Of a stretch of 64,000 bases of DNA, positions 12,301 through 24,200 are shown piece after piece; within the stretch, counting starts at the first letter, position 1; every line of letters begins with the position of its first letter. Under the pieces are notes generated by a model. It worked only from the letters and a program-made list of their open reading frames with translations. It was not told the origin of the DNA and ran no database searches. A program made the position numbers and the translations under genes. The stretch is taken from positions 6,343,501 to 6,407,500 of the forward strand of contig NC_079974.1 in the NCBI RefSeq assembly GCF_029852145.1. Reading direction: 5' to 3'. The DNA comes from Microplitis mediator. Lineage: Eukaryota; Arthropoda; Insecta; Hymenoptera; Braconidae.

Positions 12301-14344
12301 AATCAATTATAAAAAAAATATTTTTAATAAATCTGCACTTGTAATTATTTTTAATTTATTTTAACAAAATTTTAATTTAATTATTCATTTATTATTATTA
12401 TTATTATTATTTATTCCTAAAAACATAGATAAATATACATATATACATAGAAATTGTACATTTAAATCCTATAGAGGAAAACAATGTTTCCTGTTCATAG
12501 GTTTGGGAGGAGTGAATAGGCATATATGATTTACATGAAATACTATCATATATGCCTATTTAACAACATATGCTTATTATCTAATATATCTAACTTACTT
12601 AAGTATAAATTATGAAGCGAAAAAAATTTTAAAAAGCAAAAAAACTTAACTTGATCAAAGATTACTTAAGCGATAGAATTCAGACAGTAATATACAAGGG
12701 AATTCACAGTAAATTCGAAAGTGTAAAAATCGGTGTCCCACAAGGAACAATACTTGGTCCCCTATTATTTTTGTTATACATAAATGATATTTTTAGTGCG
12801 GTAGATAAAAAATACTTGACATCATATGCTGATGACACTGCTATCCGGTGTTCAGGTGACAACTGGGACGAAGTGCAAAAGGACATGAACAAAGTTTTAT
12901 AATTTGTCAGCAATTGGTTGAGGATTAACCAATTGACAATAAATTTGGGAAAAACTGTCTATTTAACCTTCTCCTGTTATAGTGATTCTATACCGAAAAC
13001 TGTAATTAGCATAAACAATGAAATAATAAGGAGAGTTAATAACTGTAAATATTTAGGCATTTATATTGATAGTTGCTTAAAGTGGGATATACATATACAG
13101 GAGATCATTAAAAAAGTCAAATATTTCGAATTTCTTGTGTATAAACTAAGTCTCTTTATGGAACGTAATGTACTAAAAATGTTGTACCATTCTCTATTTG
13201 AAAGTACCATTAACCACGGTATTATAGCTTGGGGTGGTGCGTACAAGAATTCCATCAAGCCTCTTTTTACTTTACAAGAAAGACTATTAAAAAAAATAAG
13301 AATAGAGTACAACCATATATTAAACATAAAACAACAATTCATTCTAAGTAGTCTGACAAAATACTTCAATATTTGTACACATAAATATAATAACTATGAA
13401 GGCAGATCTAGACACAAAATAATACAGGGACACAAAATAACCAAGACTAAGTACCAAAATAGTCCTTTGTATACTGCAATTAAATATTTTAACCTTCTAC
13501 CAAATGAAATAAAGAATGCTCTAACGTTAACTAAATCAATTAAATACTATCTAAGAAAATGGTTACTGTCTAGTCAAGAGCAACTATTAACTTTATAAAT
13601 TTTTTTATACGCCTTTTGAGTAATTGTTTTTTAAATATTCATGGTGCTTTTTAAAATTTTTTTCGCTTCATAATTTATACTTAAGTTAGATATATTAAAT
13701 AATAAGCATATGTTATTAAATGGGATATATGATAGTATTTCATGTAAATCATATATGCCTATTCACCCCTCCCAAACCTATGAACAGGAAACATTGTTTT
13801 CCTCTATAGGATTTAAATGTACAATTTCTATGTATATATGTATATTTATCTATATTTTTGGGAATAAATAATAATAATAATAATGATAATAATAATTTTA
13901 ATTTTTATTAATTTAATTATTTTAATAAAAAATCAGTTACAAAAAAATATGCACTTGTAAATATTTTTTATTTCTAGATTTGGAATTTTGTATAAAAATT
14001 TTTCATAATATTTTTGCAGATAAAGAAATCCAAAAAAAAAAAAGTTGACAGATGTCTGTTAATTTCTGTATCATCAAAATATAACCTCACAAAGAAGGCA
14101 ATTCAAAATTTTTAATTAAATACATTAAAAGATATTCATACTTACTTCCAAGTTCAAGAATTTTTACGTCAAATCGTTGACTAATTAACGTGCTAGGGTC
14201 TTCCCAAATAATTTTAACGACATTACCTTTCTTCCTCCGAGTTTTAGGTAACTTTGATGTCTCAACAACGAATCTCTCTTTTGTACTGATAAACCATATT
14301 AGAGCATGAGTGAATTCATGAATTTTCTGTTTTGATGGGGGCAC
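9312..14344 (-). CDS. Ten-exon gene with two BEN-like domains
   Basis: Exons read on the minus strand: 14344-14146, 12168-11635, 11529-11444, 11324-11289, 11175-10956, 10834-10715, 10627-10524, 10433-10395, 10332-10110, 10018-9312. Every intron has GT...AG ends and all phases agree, giving 2268 bases and about 755 residues. Exon 1 encodes a basic N-terminal module (ALIWFISTKERF, then VVKIIWEDP). Exons 5+6 and 9+10 each encode a module with a core DWK..L..A...YG..I.N..A.G....R.PI, followed by W-rich and KR-rich helices. I read this as a BEN-type DNA-binding domain as in insect Insensitive-like proteins. The last exon has a Ser/Gln/Tyr-rich tail. The first codon of exon 1 is GTG with no nearby in-frame ATG, so the true start probably lies in an unseen upstream exon. 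No stop or frameshift was found; gene model confidence is high, domain name moderate. Confidence 0.7.
10110..11529 (-). repeat. Intragenic four-exon cassette duplication
   Basis: Exons 3-6 (86, 36, 220, 120 bp) and 7-10 (104, 39, 223, then the start of the terminal exon) match one to one. Both sets show the same intron phases (1, 0, 0, 1) and parallel peptides: ASEENKKFLKQI with ISELELHFFQKI, then a 12-13 residue exon, then CHIFFP...DWKKIL with HNIFFP...DWKNLV, then RWVLLKSKEKIS with AWANSRSEELIT. This is a tandem exon duplication now strongly diverged in sequence. Confidence 0.75.
12411..13865. mobile_element. Inverted-repeat unit enclosing a half reverse transcriptase
   Basis: Arms at about 12411-12637 and 13655-13865 are near-identical reverse complements of ~215-225 bp, starting TTATTCC and including GTTTCCTGTTCATAGGTTTG. 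Between them lies only the reverse-transcriptase fragment. An RT fragment bounded by long inverted repeats is not a standard LINE structure. It could be a DNA transposon that captured a LINE tail, or a LINE 3' portion duplicated in inverted form. Confidence 0.7.
12651..13598 (+). pseudogene. C-terminal half of a non-LTR reverse transcriptase
   Basis: One frame across the region, broken by a single TAA at 12900-12902. Visible motifs are GVPQGTILGPLLFLLYIND, YADDTA (catalytic YADD), the NWLRINQLTINLGKT thumb-side motif, CKYLGIYID, and a LINE-type tail ending LYTAIKYFNLLPNEIKN. The N-terminal fingers, endonuclease and ORF1 are absent. The style is that of the CR1/Jockey group. Alone it could not drive retrotransposition. 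It resides in intron 1 of the minus-strand gene, in opposite orientation. Confidence 0.8.
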
Positions 14345-14690
14345 TATGATTTTTAAAATTTAATTTAATCCGTTTAAGTATCAAGAAGGAGTTGGGACAC
14401 AAACAATCATTACACTCAATCTTATCGAATATGGCCGTCCAAATAAATGCTTACAATTTTAACCTCCATCGTGATCGATTTCCGTTATATTTCATAGAAA
14501 TATAAAAAGAATTATGCAATTGGCTAATAATATGCGGGAAATTTGAAAACTCAGAAACTCTAAGATTTACTAACCAGTAAAATAGCAGCTTTAGAAAACT
14601 GCATTTTTTAACGCTTGGTGGCGTCATTGTCGAAATTTTTATCTATGTATGTGTGTATATGTGATTGCGTGTCGAGTTTGTTAGTGTGTA

Positions 14691-15890
14691 CAGTCAGAAC
14701 AAGTGATTCATACCGTCCATGGTTACAAGCGTATCAACAGAAAACTGTAGGCAAGAAATTTCTATACTCGGATATCTCTCTGTAGTAAATTTCTGAGTCG
14801 GCATAATTATAATTAAGAACAATTATATTACAAGATATTTCGATGTCAAAATTATTCGATGCAGAATATTTCTATGCAGGATATCTCTGTGCAAGATATC
14901 TCTATACAAGATATCTCTATCTAAGATATCGGTGTTCAGGAGATCTCTATGCAAGACATCTCTATGCAGGACATTTGTATGTAGGACAAATATATGTAAA
15001 ACTATGGCAGAAGTAAATATACAAAAATACAATTATTCATTAACGCTGTAAAAGAATTTTCTAAACTCACATACTTCAAAAAGTTTAGTTTCAATCGTAT
15101 AGTTATATTTTCATGAATTTAGTAAATAAAAAATGTGTTTATAAATTATATTATGAAATTATAATATATATTATTAGGTAATAAAACGAATTCTAGGGAT
15201 GTGCGAATCGCGTTCGAATCGAATCGAATATAACTATTCAATTCGAAATTCGAATTTCCGAATTATTTGAATATTTAAGAATTATCCGAAAATATTTGTA
15301 CGAGTTGTAACTTTTTAAATTACTCGATTGACAACGAGACAATTTTGATCAACCTTTAAATTTTTTTTTATTTTTTTCAAAAAAATACACGCTTCTTGAC
15401 TTAAACTTCCATCATTAATATCATCGATTTCAAAAATTTAAGCCTCAACAAAAAAAAAAAAAACATTCCACTATTTATTTTTTTTTTATACTAAGATTTA
15501 TGTGTTAAAGTTATTTTATTATGGAGAAATGTAATTAGATATTTATTTGTGTAGCATAGAAATCTGCCACATAGAAATGTCCTGCATAGAGATATCCTAC
15601 ATAGAGATATCCTGCATAGAAATATCCTGCATAGAGATATATTGCATAAAGATGTCCTGCAACAGAAACGTCCTATATAGATTTATCTTGCATAGATATG
15701 TCTTACATAGAGATGTCCTGCAATAGAAATATTCTGCATAGAAAAGTTTTAACATAGATTTATCTTATAACATAATTGTCCTTCATATAACTATGCTAGC
15801 AAGAAATCTACTGCAGGGAGTTATCGCATCATAGATTTATCAGTTGGTACGCTTGTAACCATGTACGATATGAATCACTTGTTCTGACTG
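14691..15890. mobile_element. Mariner-like MITE with inverted 16-bp arrays
   Basis: TIRs start CAGTCAGAACAAGTGATTCA and extend ~48 bp with a few mismatches; both ends are flanked by TA, the Tc1/mariner target. Inside each end lies a tandem array of ~16 bp units with core (A)GATATCTCTATGCA at 14830-14985 and its complement at 15560-15790, so the whole element folds back. There is no transposase. Mariner assignment is inferred from the TA target and the TIR style. Confidence 0.65.
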
Positions 15891-16072
15891 TATTTACATC
15901 GAAATATGTTTATGGATAGTACATAACCTTTTAGTGATTTCAATAAATAATCAGAGTTATTAAAGCTATAAATGACAGTTTATCTTAACTTATAATTTAA
16001 AAATATAAATTTCTACAAAAGTTTAAATATTAGTCATAGAAAATTTATCGCAGCACCTAATTTCAAACCAAA

Positions 16073-19000
16073 ACGTCGAACAAGAATTTTCATGATTTCT
16101 CTAAACGAAGAAAGAGAGACTACCTCGATAGTATTTATAGAATAAATAATGTTCCTGACCAAAATAATTATGAAAATGAGGTAAGTATATAATTGATCAT
16201 AAAAATTTATAATATCTGTATCAAATTGGAATATTAAAACAAATTAGGAGTGCTAATGTAAATAATGTGATTCGGAGCAAGACTTAGAGGTTTTGTAAAT
16301 TGATAAAATAGAATTTAGCAAACAGAATTTATAATAAATATTCCCAGAAATTAATTTAGTTGTTATTAATAATATAATCCAAAAAATATCGTTGCTAATT
16401 GAACTACTATAACAAATTTCACTGAGGAGGAGGTTTAAAAAGGTTCCCTCGGAAAACTCCACCTAACAGACATCTAGCTCACCTTCAGTGTTGCTAGTGT
16501 CTTTATTAGCAACGCTAATTTAAATTAAAATTTACCCTGTTACATTCCAAAATAATGATTTTAGGTTGAGAATCTACCGTTGGTCCAAGAAAACCACAAT
16601 AATAATTTTGAAAATGAAAATAACACAACAGATGAGGATGATACTAATTTGGATGGTATGCCAGAGTTACAGCATTCAGCAGATTCCAGGACAATAGATC
16701 GTATCACACATCAGAGTAATACTGATAATCAAGTAAACAATTAAAGTATATATCAAGCAAAGGTGATATTTTCATATTATTTTGTATTTAAAAAATAAGA
16801 CTATTCATGTTTCTTCATCATAATAAAATATGATTATTTTCAGACTTCAAATCAAGATGTCTGCGCTCCTAATCGTGAATCAAAGAAAGAGGAGGAAAAT
16901 GTTGACTGCTATGAAGAAATAGAAGAAAAACAGGAAGAATACGAGGAACAGATTTTTACCGATGAAGAAAATGAAGACGAGAACCAAAGGAACAATAACA
17001 ATCAAAATTACGATCTTCCTCTTTACAATGGCGCTCCATTAACCATTTCACAGAGCATGTTGTTGATTGCAACTTTATTAATCACTCACAACGTCAATCA
17101 ATCATGTCTTACCGATATTATATCGATTATCAATCTGCACTGTTTAAGCGATAGCCTTCATAAAAATAGTTTATTCAAATTTAAGAAATTTTTCGCTTTA
17201 GGAAATCACAACTTCACAAATCATAAAAAACATTACTATTGTTCTAATTGTCTTACAGATCTAAATTCAGTCATTGATGCTTGTCCAGAACGTTTAAACA
17301 GTAAACCAGCACATTTTATTACATTATCTATTTCTGAACAATTGCGCGAGCTGTATAATCGACCAGGGTTTTATCATCGACTACAGCACCGTTTCCGTCA
17401 GCTACCCGCAAATTTAAATAATATTAATGATGTTTATGATGGTTCTCTATACACAAACCTAAGAAGGAATGGTAATTTATCTGATCAAAACAACATATCA
17501 TTTGTGGTACACAGATGGTGTACCGGTTTTCAAATCTCACATATCAGCATTTGGCTTCTGTATTTAACTATTAATGAACTGCCTTTCAAGGAACGAACTA
17601 AACGGCATAATTTAATATTAGCTGGACTATGGTTTGGTGATAAGAAGCCTGATGCAAATTTATTTATAGACAAACTACATTCACAGTTTACAAAACTTCT
17701 GGAAAGATCAAATTATATTTTATCTGACGGACAAGAAATATTTGTGCAAGCTGCATTGTTATTTGGCACGTGTGATAACCCAGCTAAAACGCATTTCTTG
17801 AATTTTAAACAATTCAATGGTTTTTATGGTTGCCCAGTATGCTTAGAACCTGGAGAAAGTTATCGATGTCCAACAGGAGGAACAACTCACGTTTATAAAT
17901 TTACTGATAATCCAAGTATGCGAACATCGGAGCAGTCTCGAGAGTATGGCAACTTAGCACTACTGAATAATAAAGAACATTTTGGTGTAAAAGGACCATG
18001 TGCGTTGTCGAATATAATGCCAGATTTTATCGCTGGTATGGCAATTGATAAAATGCATTGCGTTGATAACGGCGTGGTAAAAAAACTCTTGTCCTTATGG
18101 TTCGATAGTGCTCACAGTAGCTTTCATTATTCACTGTACCCCGTAATTGAAGTGATTAATGAGCGATTGACAAACATAAAGCCACCAAAATTTGTCCATC
18201 GTTTGCCTCGCACCTTACAAGAATTAATTCACTGGAAAGCTTCAGAATTACGAATGTGGTTTTTTTATTATTCACTTCCAGTTTTGTCTGGCATAATGCA
18301 AAATATTTATTTTGAACATTTTATGTCACTAATTACAAGTATTGCATATCTCACTGCTGACATTATATCCAATGAAATGATTGATAACGCACAAATCTTA
18401 TTAAATAAATTCGTTCATGATTTTGAATCACTCTATGGACTACAGAATTGTTCCATCAATGTGCATTCACTTCTTCATTTACCGGAGTTGGTTCGTAGGA
18501 TTGGACCTTTATGGTCGACTTCATGTTACGTGTACGAAGATTTAAATGGACAGTTTTTAAAATTAATCCATGGTAAAAGGCATATTGATTCGCAAATTGC
18601 AAGCACGCACGGTCAGGTTCTTCGAATGCAACAATATCAAGAACAATTACCCGATGGGCCTGTAAAAGATTTTTGTGTTTTTAGAAAATATGGAGTAAAA
18701 ATTTGTGAAAAGTTATTTAGACATTGTTATAGTGTTGGGACTTATAGCTATTTCGATGACTTTCCACAGTTTTTACATCGTGCAGTACATCATTTATAAC
18801 CCATTCGAAACATCAAGAAATATTATCGATTATTAAAAGACGGTCAATTGTATATCTCAGATCTATATTCATGTGATTTGAAGACAATGTCATCTGATGT
18901 GCAGTATGTTGATAACACGGGCACACCTCGTTTTGGCAGAATTTATTGCTTTACTAAAATTACAGAGTGTGAATGTTTAACTACATGCCATTGCAATGGC

Positions 19001-19207
19001 AATCATGCAATAATTAAGAAGTTCGAATTTGATAATGCATTTCAATTATTACACAATAATATAAAAGTACCATATTTGTATGAATTCTGGACAACTGAAG
19101 AATACGTAGCAGTTCCAGTGCAATTTTTGAAGTCTGTGTGCATTTCTATGGAAGTAGATAATCGATCATTCATAGCTATACCAGTTAATACCACGGAGTT
19201 GGAGTAA
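16073..19207 (+). pseudogene. CACTA (EnSpm) transposase, nearly intact, three exons
   Basis: Exons about 16073-16180, 16565-16732 and 16844-19207 join in phase 0 with GT...AG introns. The N-terminus is basic (KRRKRDYLDSIY), followed by an acidic linker and then NGAPLTISQSMLLIATLL, a hallmark opening of animal CACTA transposases. The middle has a Cys-rich segment (GCPVCLEPGESYRC). The C-terminal part has the DUF4218-like stretch HSLLHLPELVRRIGPLW and QFLKLIHGKRHI. A TAA at 18797-18799 interrupts the frame, which continues in the same phase to 19207. No ATG is in frame in exon 1; the codon at the expected start is ACG. Clean CACTA termini were not found. The element is probably dead by point mutation only. 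Confidence 0.8.
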
Positions 19208-19210
19208 TTA

Positions 19211-19757
19211 ATTATTGTTTGTGATGATAGAAAGCAATATATGATGTCATTTATTTTGCATGTTAATATTATTTAAAATTTTTCTATCAATTATACTTTT
19301 AAGCGGTTAATTTTTTACATCAGCTACTTATTGACAATTAAAATGTCCAATTTTATCCGTGTAAGTTAAATATTAAAAATTCTTCAACAAATAAGCGATT
19401 TTTATTGTAGTCATTGATTTATAAATTCACAAGCTATTCTTATAATTAAATAATAATTTTTTTCATGTTAAAATCATTTCTTTAGTTTTCTTTTTATCTT
19501 AAGGAATATATACATATATATACAGAAAATAAAGTTTGTTTGAATTAAGAAATTGGTAAAGAAGACCAAATGTCTTTTGAAGCAAAAAAAAATTTTCTTG
19601 AAACAAGAAAATTTTTTTTTCCTCAAGAAGTTTTTTTTTCTGCGTATAAATGAAGACATTGATTTTTATATTAAAAATAAAAATCGAAGCGAGTAATATT
19701 AAAATATTTCTAAAATTTAATAATTATTTACAAGTGGGGTCAAACATATTTTTAGCC
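19211..19757. other. Non-coding, AT-rich
   Basis: No gene. A small foldback-like stretch (19560-19640) carries the TTCTTGAAACAAGAA motif that also occurs near 47900, 49100, 49770 and 51400. Confidence 0.4.
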
Positions 19758-19759
19758 AT

Positions 19760-20413
19760 ATACTGATAGAAAGATTTATCAAATATTAATAATTTAATTT
19801 ATTTGAAGACAATCATTTAATTTATCTAATTTTAATAAATATTTTCTAACATTCAATAAATATTTATTTAGGAGGAAAGTACATTTATTAATAGTTAATA
19901 AGTATTTATTAATCGTTAACAAATATTTATTAACAGTTAATAAATATTTTGTTGAGTGAATTTGTTTCGCTTTCAATGTCATATGATATCAAGATTGCTT
20001 ATAAACAAAAATCATCTTTATAAATCATTTGCATTAATTATATTACATTATAATAACGTTTATAATGTAATACCAAATTCTATCACAGCTCATAATTATC
20101 TTTTATATTTTTAAACATTAAAAACGTTAATTTATTTGGTGAATTTAATTATTATCATGTAATCCAACTGTAGGGTTATAAAAAGTGTCAAAAGAAAATT
20201 GCTATTTCTGCTTTTTATTTGAAATAAACATTTTTTAACAGTTAACAAATAATCATTCACCATTAATAAATATTTATTAACAGTTAATGAAGTATACTTA
20301 ATAAATTGCATATTAACTGTTGATAAATATTTATTAAATCCTATGATGTTAAAAAAACATTTATTAACAGTTAATAAAGCTTATTAAATATAAACAAATT
20401 CTTCTATCAGTGT
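19760..20413. mobile_element. MITE with ACTGATAGAA ends and internal TTAACAGTTAATAAATATTT repeats
   Basis: The left end ATACTGATAGAAAGA and right end TTCTTCTATCAGTGTAT are inverted. The interior holds many degenerate copies of a ~20-bp AT-rich unit on both strands. No open frame of meaning. Confidence 0.6.
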
Positions 20414-21190
20414 ATCTGGGTGAAAAATATAATTTATCACGAAGTTGTTGGCTACTGGTGCTCTTATTCTCTTTATTGCAGATGATATTTAGATGATAAT
20501 ATGCAACCAAGTCATCTAACATTTTTGGAAATTTTTTTTAAAATGTACTTAACAACATGTTCGATATCAAACAAACATATATATGTATATATAAAAACCC
20601 GAATATGCTAACGACAAAAATTATAAAAAAATATTGGCTGAGACATAATTTTTATTTCAAATCTACACTTGAAAAATTTTTTGCAAAAATAAAAGTTGAA
20701 AATTTTCTAAGTCCAGTTTTTGACTTATAAAATTTTTTCTACTATGAAAAAATTTTATGTTCCATAAAATTAAAAGATAGAAACAACCTACAGACCCTCG
20801 AAGTAGGTTCGTTAGGCTCAAAATACAGTTTTAAAACTGTGATTTCAACCTCAATAGCCTATTTTTAGACCGATGAGGGTGAAAATACAGTTTTAAATTT
20901 CAATGCAAGCTTGACAACAAAAGAAAGGAGGCTCATGAGGCTCAAATAATTTTTTTAATTTCGACTCGGGTTCTTACTTAAGAATTTTTACAACTTTGAA
21001 TGGCAATAATTACCATCTTCGATTGTAATTGTTATAATTTTCAATAGTTAAACTAATCATCATAACCACTGACAAATGTTATTACCATTTTAGATAGTTA
21101 AAATTATACATTTTGTATTGTAGATAGAATAATTTATTTCTCTTTGTGTAGTTTACTTAAAAATTACTCCGTAAATTATAATTAAAAATA
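20414..21190. other. Non-coding
   Basis: AT-rich, no recognised gene. It includes two short phrases ATACAGTTTTAAA (20823, 20893) in a weak tandem arrangement. The CAG just before 21202 is a probable splice acceptor for the next exon. Confidence 0.35.
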
Positions 21191-21207
21191 TTTAATTTCA
21201 GTACAAA

Positions 21208-24200
21208 ATGGCAAACTGGTTTCCGATCGGCAAATCATATACCAAAACTACTGATTTTGATGATGATGTGGAGAGGTATGAAGAGTCGACGGGTTTCAGC
21301 CTGGTAAAGTACGACAGCCGAACAATTGAAACGTATTGCGAACGCAAAAATATTAAGAATACTTTTGGGGAGATAACACTATATGAAGTATACTTAAAAT
21401 GTTCGGAGGGTTCTGGGAAGAAATCGTCTAACCCCAATGTAAGGTAATGAAACTTCCCATATACAATAATCAATCTTTTTTTATTCTTGAGCAATTCTAC
21501 TTTAAAGATCGATAGATGCTAGTGTCTTTTTCTACAAATGTGTCTTGCCGCAGATCTTTATGACCAGATTTAAATTGCAAGCCTAATGCAAGTCTTACCC
21601 AAGAAATTCGTACCAGATTCTAATTCAATTCTGGAGGAAGATTGTAGTTGAAAATAGTTGTGCATGACTTGATGAAAATCTGCTCAAGGCTCAAAGTCAA
21701 TTTGAGCCTTGAGCAGATTTTCAAGTAGTTTTGGGGCTGGCCCACAGGGCCAATCAATGCCCAAATTTTTGATATACGATCTTGCTAAAGACACAGACGT
21801 ACAAAAAGACACTTGAAGCTAGGGGTCTTGCTCAAGATACTTATTGCAGAATCTTGCTCAAACACTTGTTACAAGGGTTATATTGTTTTTTAAGTTCTCG
21901 CTAAGACAATTGTATCTGCCCGGTGTTAGTTATATTTTAATTTCATATTTTAAGTGATAGTTTTAATTAACCAAAATTGCTAAAAATTAGTGAAATACTG
22001 TTTTCGTCTTGTTTTCTATTTAATAAGTGACTGTAGATCACAGATTTCTCATTTTCTAAAAGTTCCCCGCATCATCAGCTTAAAATTGTTCATGTTCATT
22101 AACGGATAAACTACTTAAGTGAGGTAAATGATGTTGAAAAAAGCTTGATGAAAATTCTGCTGGGCTCTAGGCGTGAACTGCCATCCTTCTGATTGCTGGG
22201 TCTGAACAGTAGCTAGTAGTTATATGCTATAGATTTCATTTACAGGCTAAAAATTAAACAAAGTACAAAAAAACATTGTATAAAAATAACGTCAATCATT
22301 GCAGCACGGATTTTTTACGTCTTCATCAGTTATTCTTTGAAATTATAATAAATATAAAATTTACACTTACAAGATTACATATTTATGTCAGTGCAGTGGA
22401 TAGCATCAAGGACTTTGAATCGGAAAGATGCAGGTTCGATCCCAGCAGTCATCGGGATTTTTTCATCAATAAAAATAGTTTATTACACACCTTGACGAAT
22501 CCTTGACAACAATTACATGTGATCTGAGACATTTCTTACTTTACTGCCCTAGGTGTGTACCCGAGTAAAAATGAAATTATTATTTTTACGAAAAAATTAT
22601 AAATTTTTATCGACCGCCGCACCACCGCTGGACCACTACCGCACCACCGCTGCACCACCGCTGCACCACCGCCGTTTGGCGGACTAATCCGCCGCACGCT
22701 AAAAATATATTATCACCAGCACCGCCGCACCGCCGCTGCACGACCGCCGCACCAATGCCTAAGCATAACCCCGATTTCACAAAAAAATGGCATTTATATG
22801 CTTAAATATCTTATGATTAATTAATTAATTTACCCGGTTTATGGTGAGAGAAATTTAATTGTCCGGTAAAAGTGAATTATATATGGCCATATATTACAAT
22901 TTTCAATATATACATTGCCATGTATAGAAATTTCAACTAAATTAAAAAAAAAGACTTACTCTATCTTAGTAGTTTTTTTTTTTCTTTGATGATACGGAAA
23001 TCAATCAGATTTGTGATGAAATTAATTTCTAACCAAGTAGAAATTTTTAATTTAGAGAAAAAACGCTATAAATATCAACCAAACGCACACGATTTAGTAG
23101 GATTCGAACCCGGGACCTTACGCACGAAAGACCGACGCTTTAACGACTAGGCTACGCTACCGACAGTGACTACTAAGTTTACTTGTGCAAAATGAGATTG
23201 AAAAGATTATACCACTTTTAAATCACTAATCAAAAATAATTTACAACAAAATATCACAGCTATGGTGCGGCGGTGGTGCAGCGGTGGTGCGGCGGTATGG
23301 TGCGGTAGTGGTGCAGTGGTGGTGCGGCGGTCGATAAAAATTTAGAACTTTTTCGTAAAAATAATAATTTCATTTTTACTCGGGTTGTCACGGCGGTGGT
23401 GCGGCGGTGGTGCAGCGTATAGATAAATCTTTAGTCGTCACGGCGGTGGTGCGGCATTTATAAAACAATCGGGATTGTCACGGCTGTAGTGCAGCGGTGG
23501 TGCGGCGCTTAAAAAGCCGTGCAGACGTGTTGCGGCGGTGGTGCGGCGGAATTCTGTTTTTACTCGAGTAATATACTACTTCATGATACCAGCATCGAAA
23601 CTTGAGGTTTCAGTTATAACGTAAACCGGAAAAATATTCGCGACGGAGACGCGAATAAACTCGGTAAACTGCATGCGGCCACCCACGTGTAATAATAGTT
23701 AAAAACAAAAATCTGAAATGATCTTCGAAATAATAATAATAAATTTAATTTAAATAAATATTTAAATGTGTACAATATTCTTTTATACTTCGTTTAATTT
23801 TTAGCCTGTAAATAAAATACTTAAAGGGATTGGGAAACTTTTTTTTTTAATCAGGATATTCTGATGAGGCTCTGGCAAGGAACTTGTCAGGTCGACCCGA
23901 TGGCAAATAACTTTTGTTTAATAAGGATATCCTGATGAGGTCCAAAAAAATAACTCGTCAAGTTGACCTGATAGCAAACGATTTTTTATTGAATAAGGAT
24001 ATCCTGATGAGGTCCTGATAAGGAACTCGTAAGGTTTGCCCTTTTAAGGCATACCTTTTATTAACCTGACAAGGTCATATGGTACTTGAGGCAAATCAGA
24101 AAAAAACTCTAGTCATTAAAGACTCTCCATCAACATCATTTCCACTAACTACTATTCAAAAACATTGAATTTATCGAGTATAATCGTTAAAGTTACTTCA

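Larger units (their letters stand above)
12248..14079. mobile_element. MITE in intron 1, carrying a nested insertion
   Basis: Imperfect inverted repeats ATGATACTGAAATCAGCAGA (12248) and, inverted, TGTCTGTTAATTTCTGTATCAT (14053-14074) bound the region. Both are followed inward by related AT-rich text (CTGCACTTGTAA...). A shorter relative lies at 52925-53152. It fills nearly all of intron 1 of the BEN-like gene, and its centre is occupied by the 12411-13865 unit. Confidence 0.55.

Noticed and set aside
14823..15032. 69-residue frame with HRD(I/V)L repeats
   Set aside because: Translation of the 16-bp tandem array in the mariner-like MITE.
23091..23168. Functional tRNA gene
   Set aside because: Boxes A and B are present but the T stem and acceptor do not pair; treated as SINE or pseudogene.
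23857..24020. CTGATGAG in a tandem repeat suggested hammerhead ribozymes
   Set aside because: The required CGAAA core after stem II and the cleavage triplet in a pairing context are absent.
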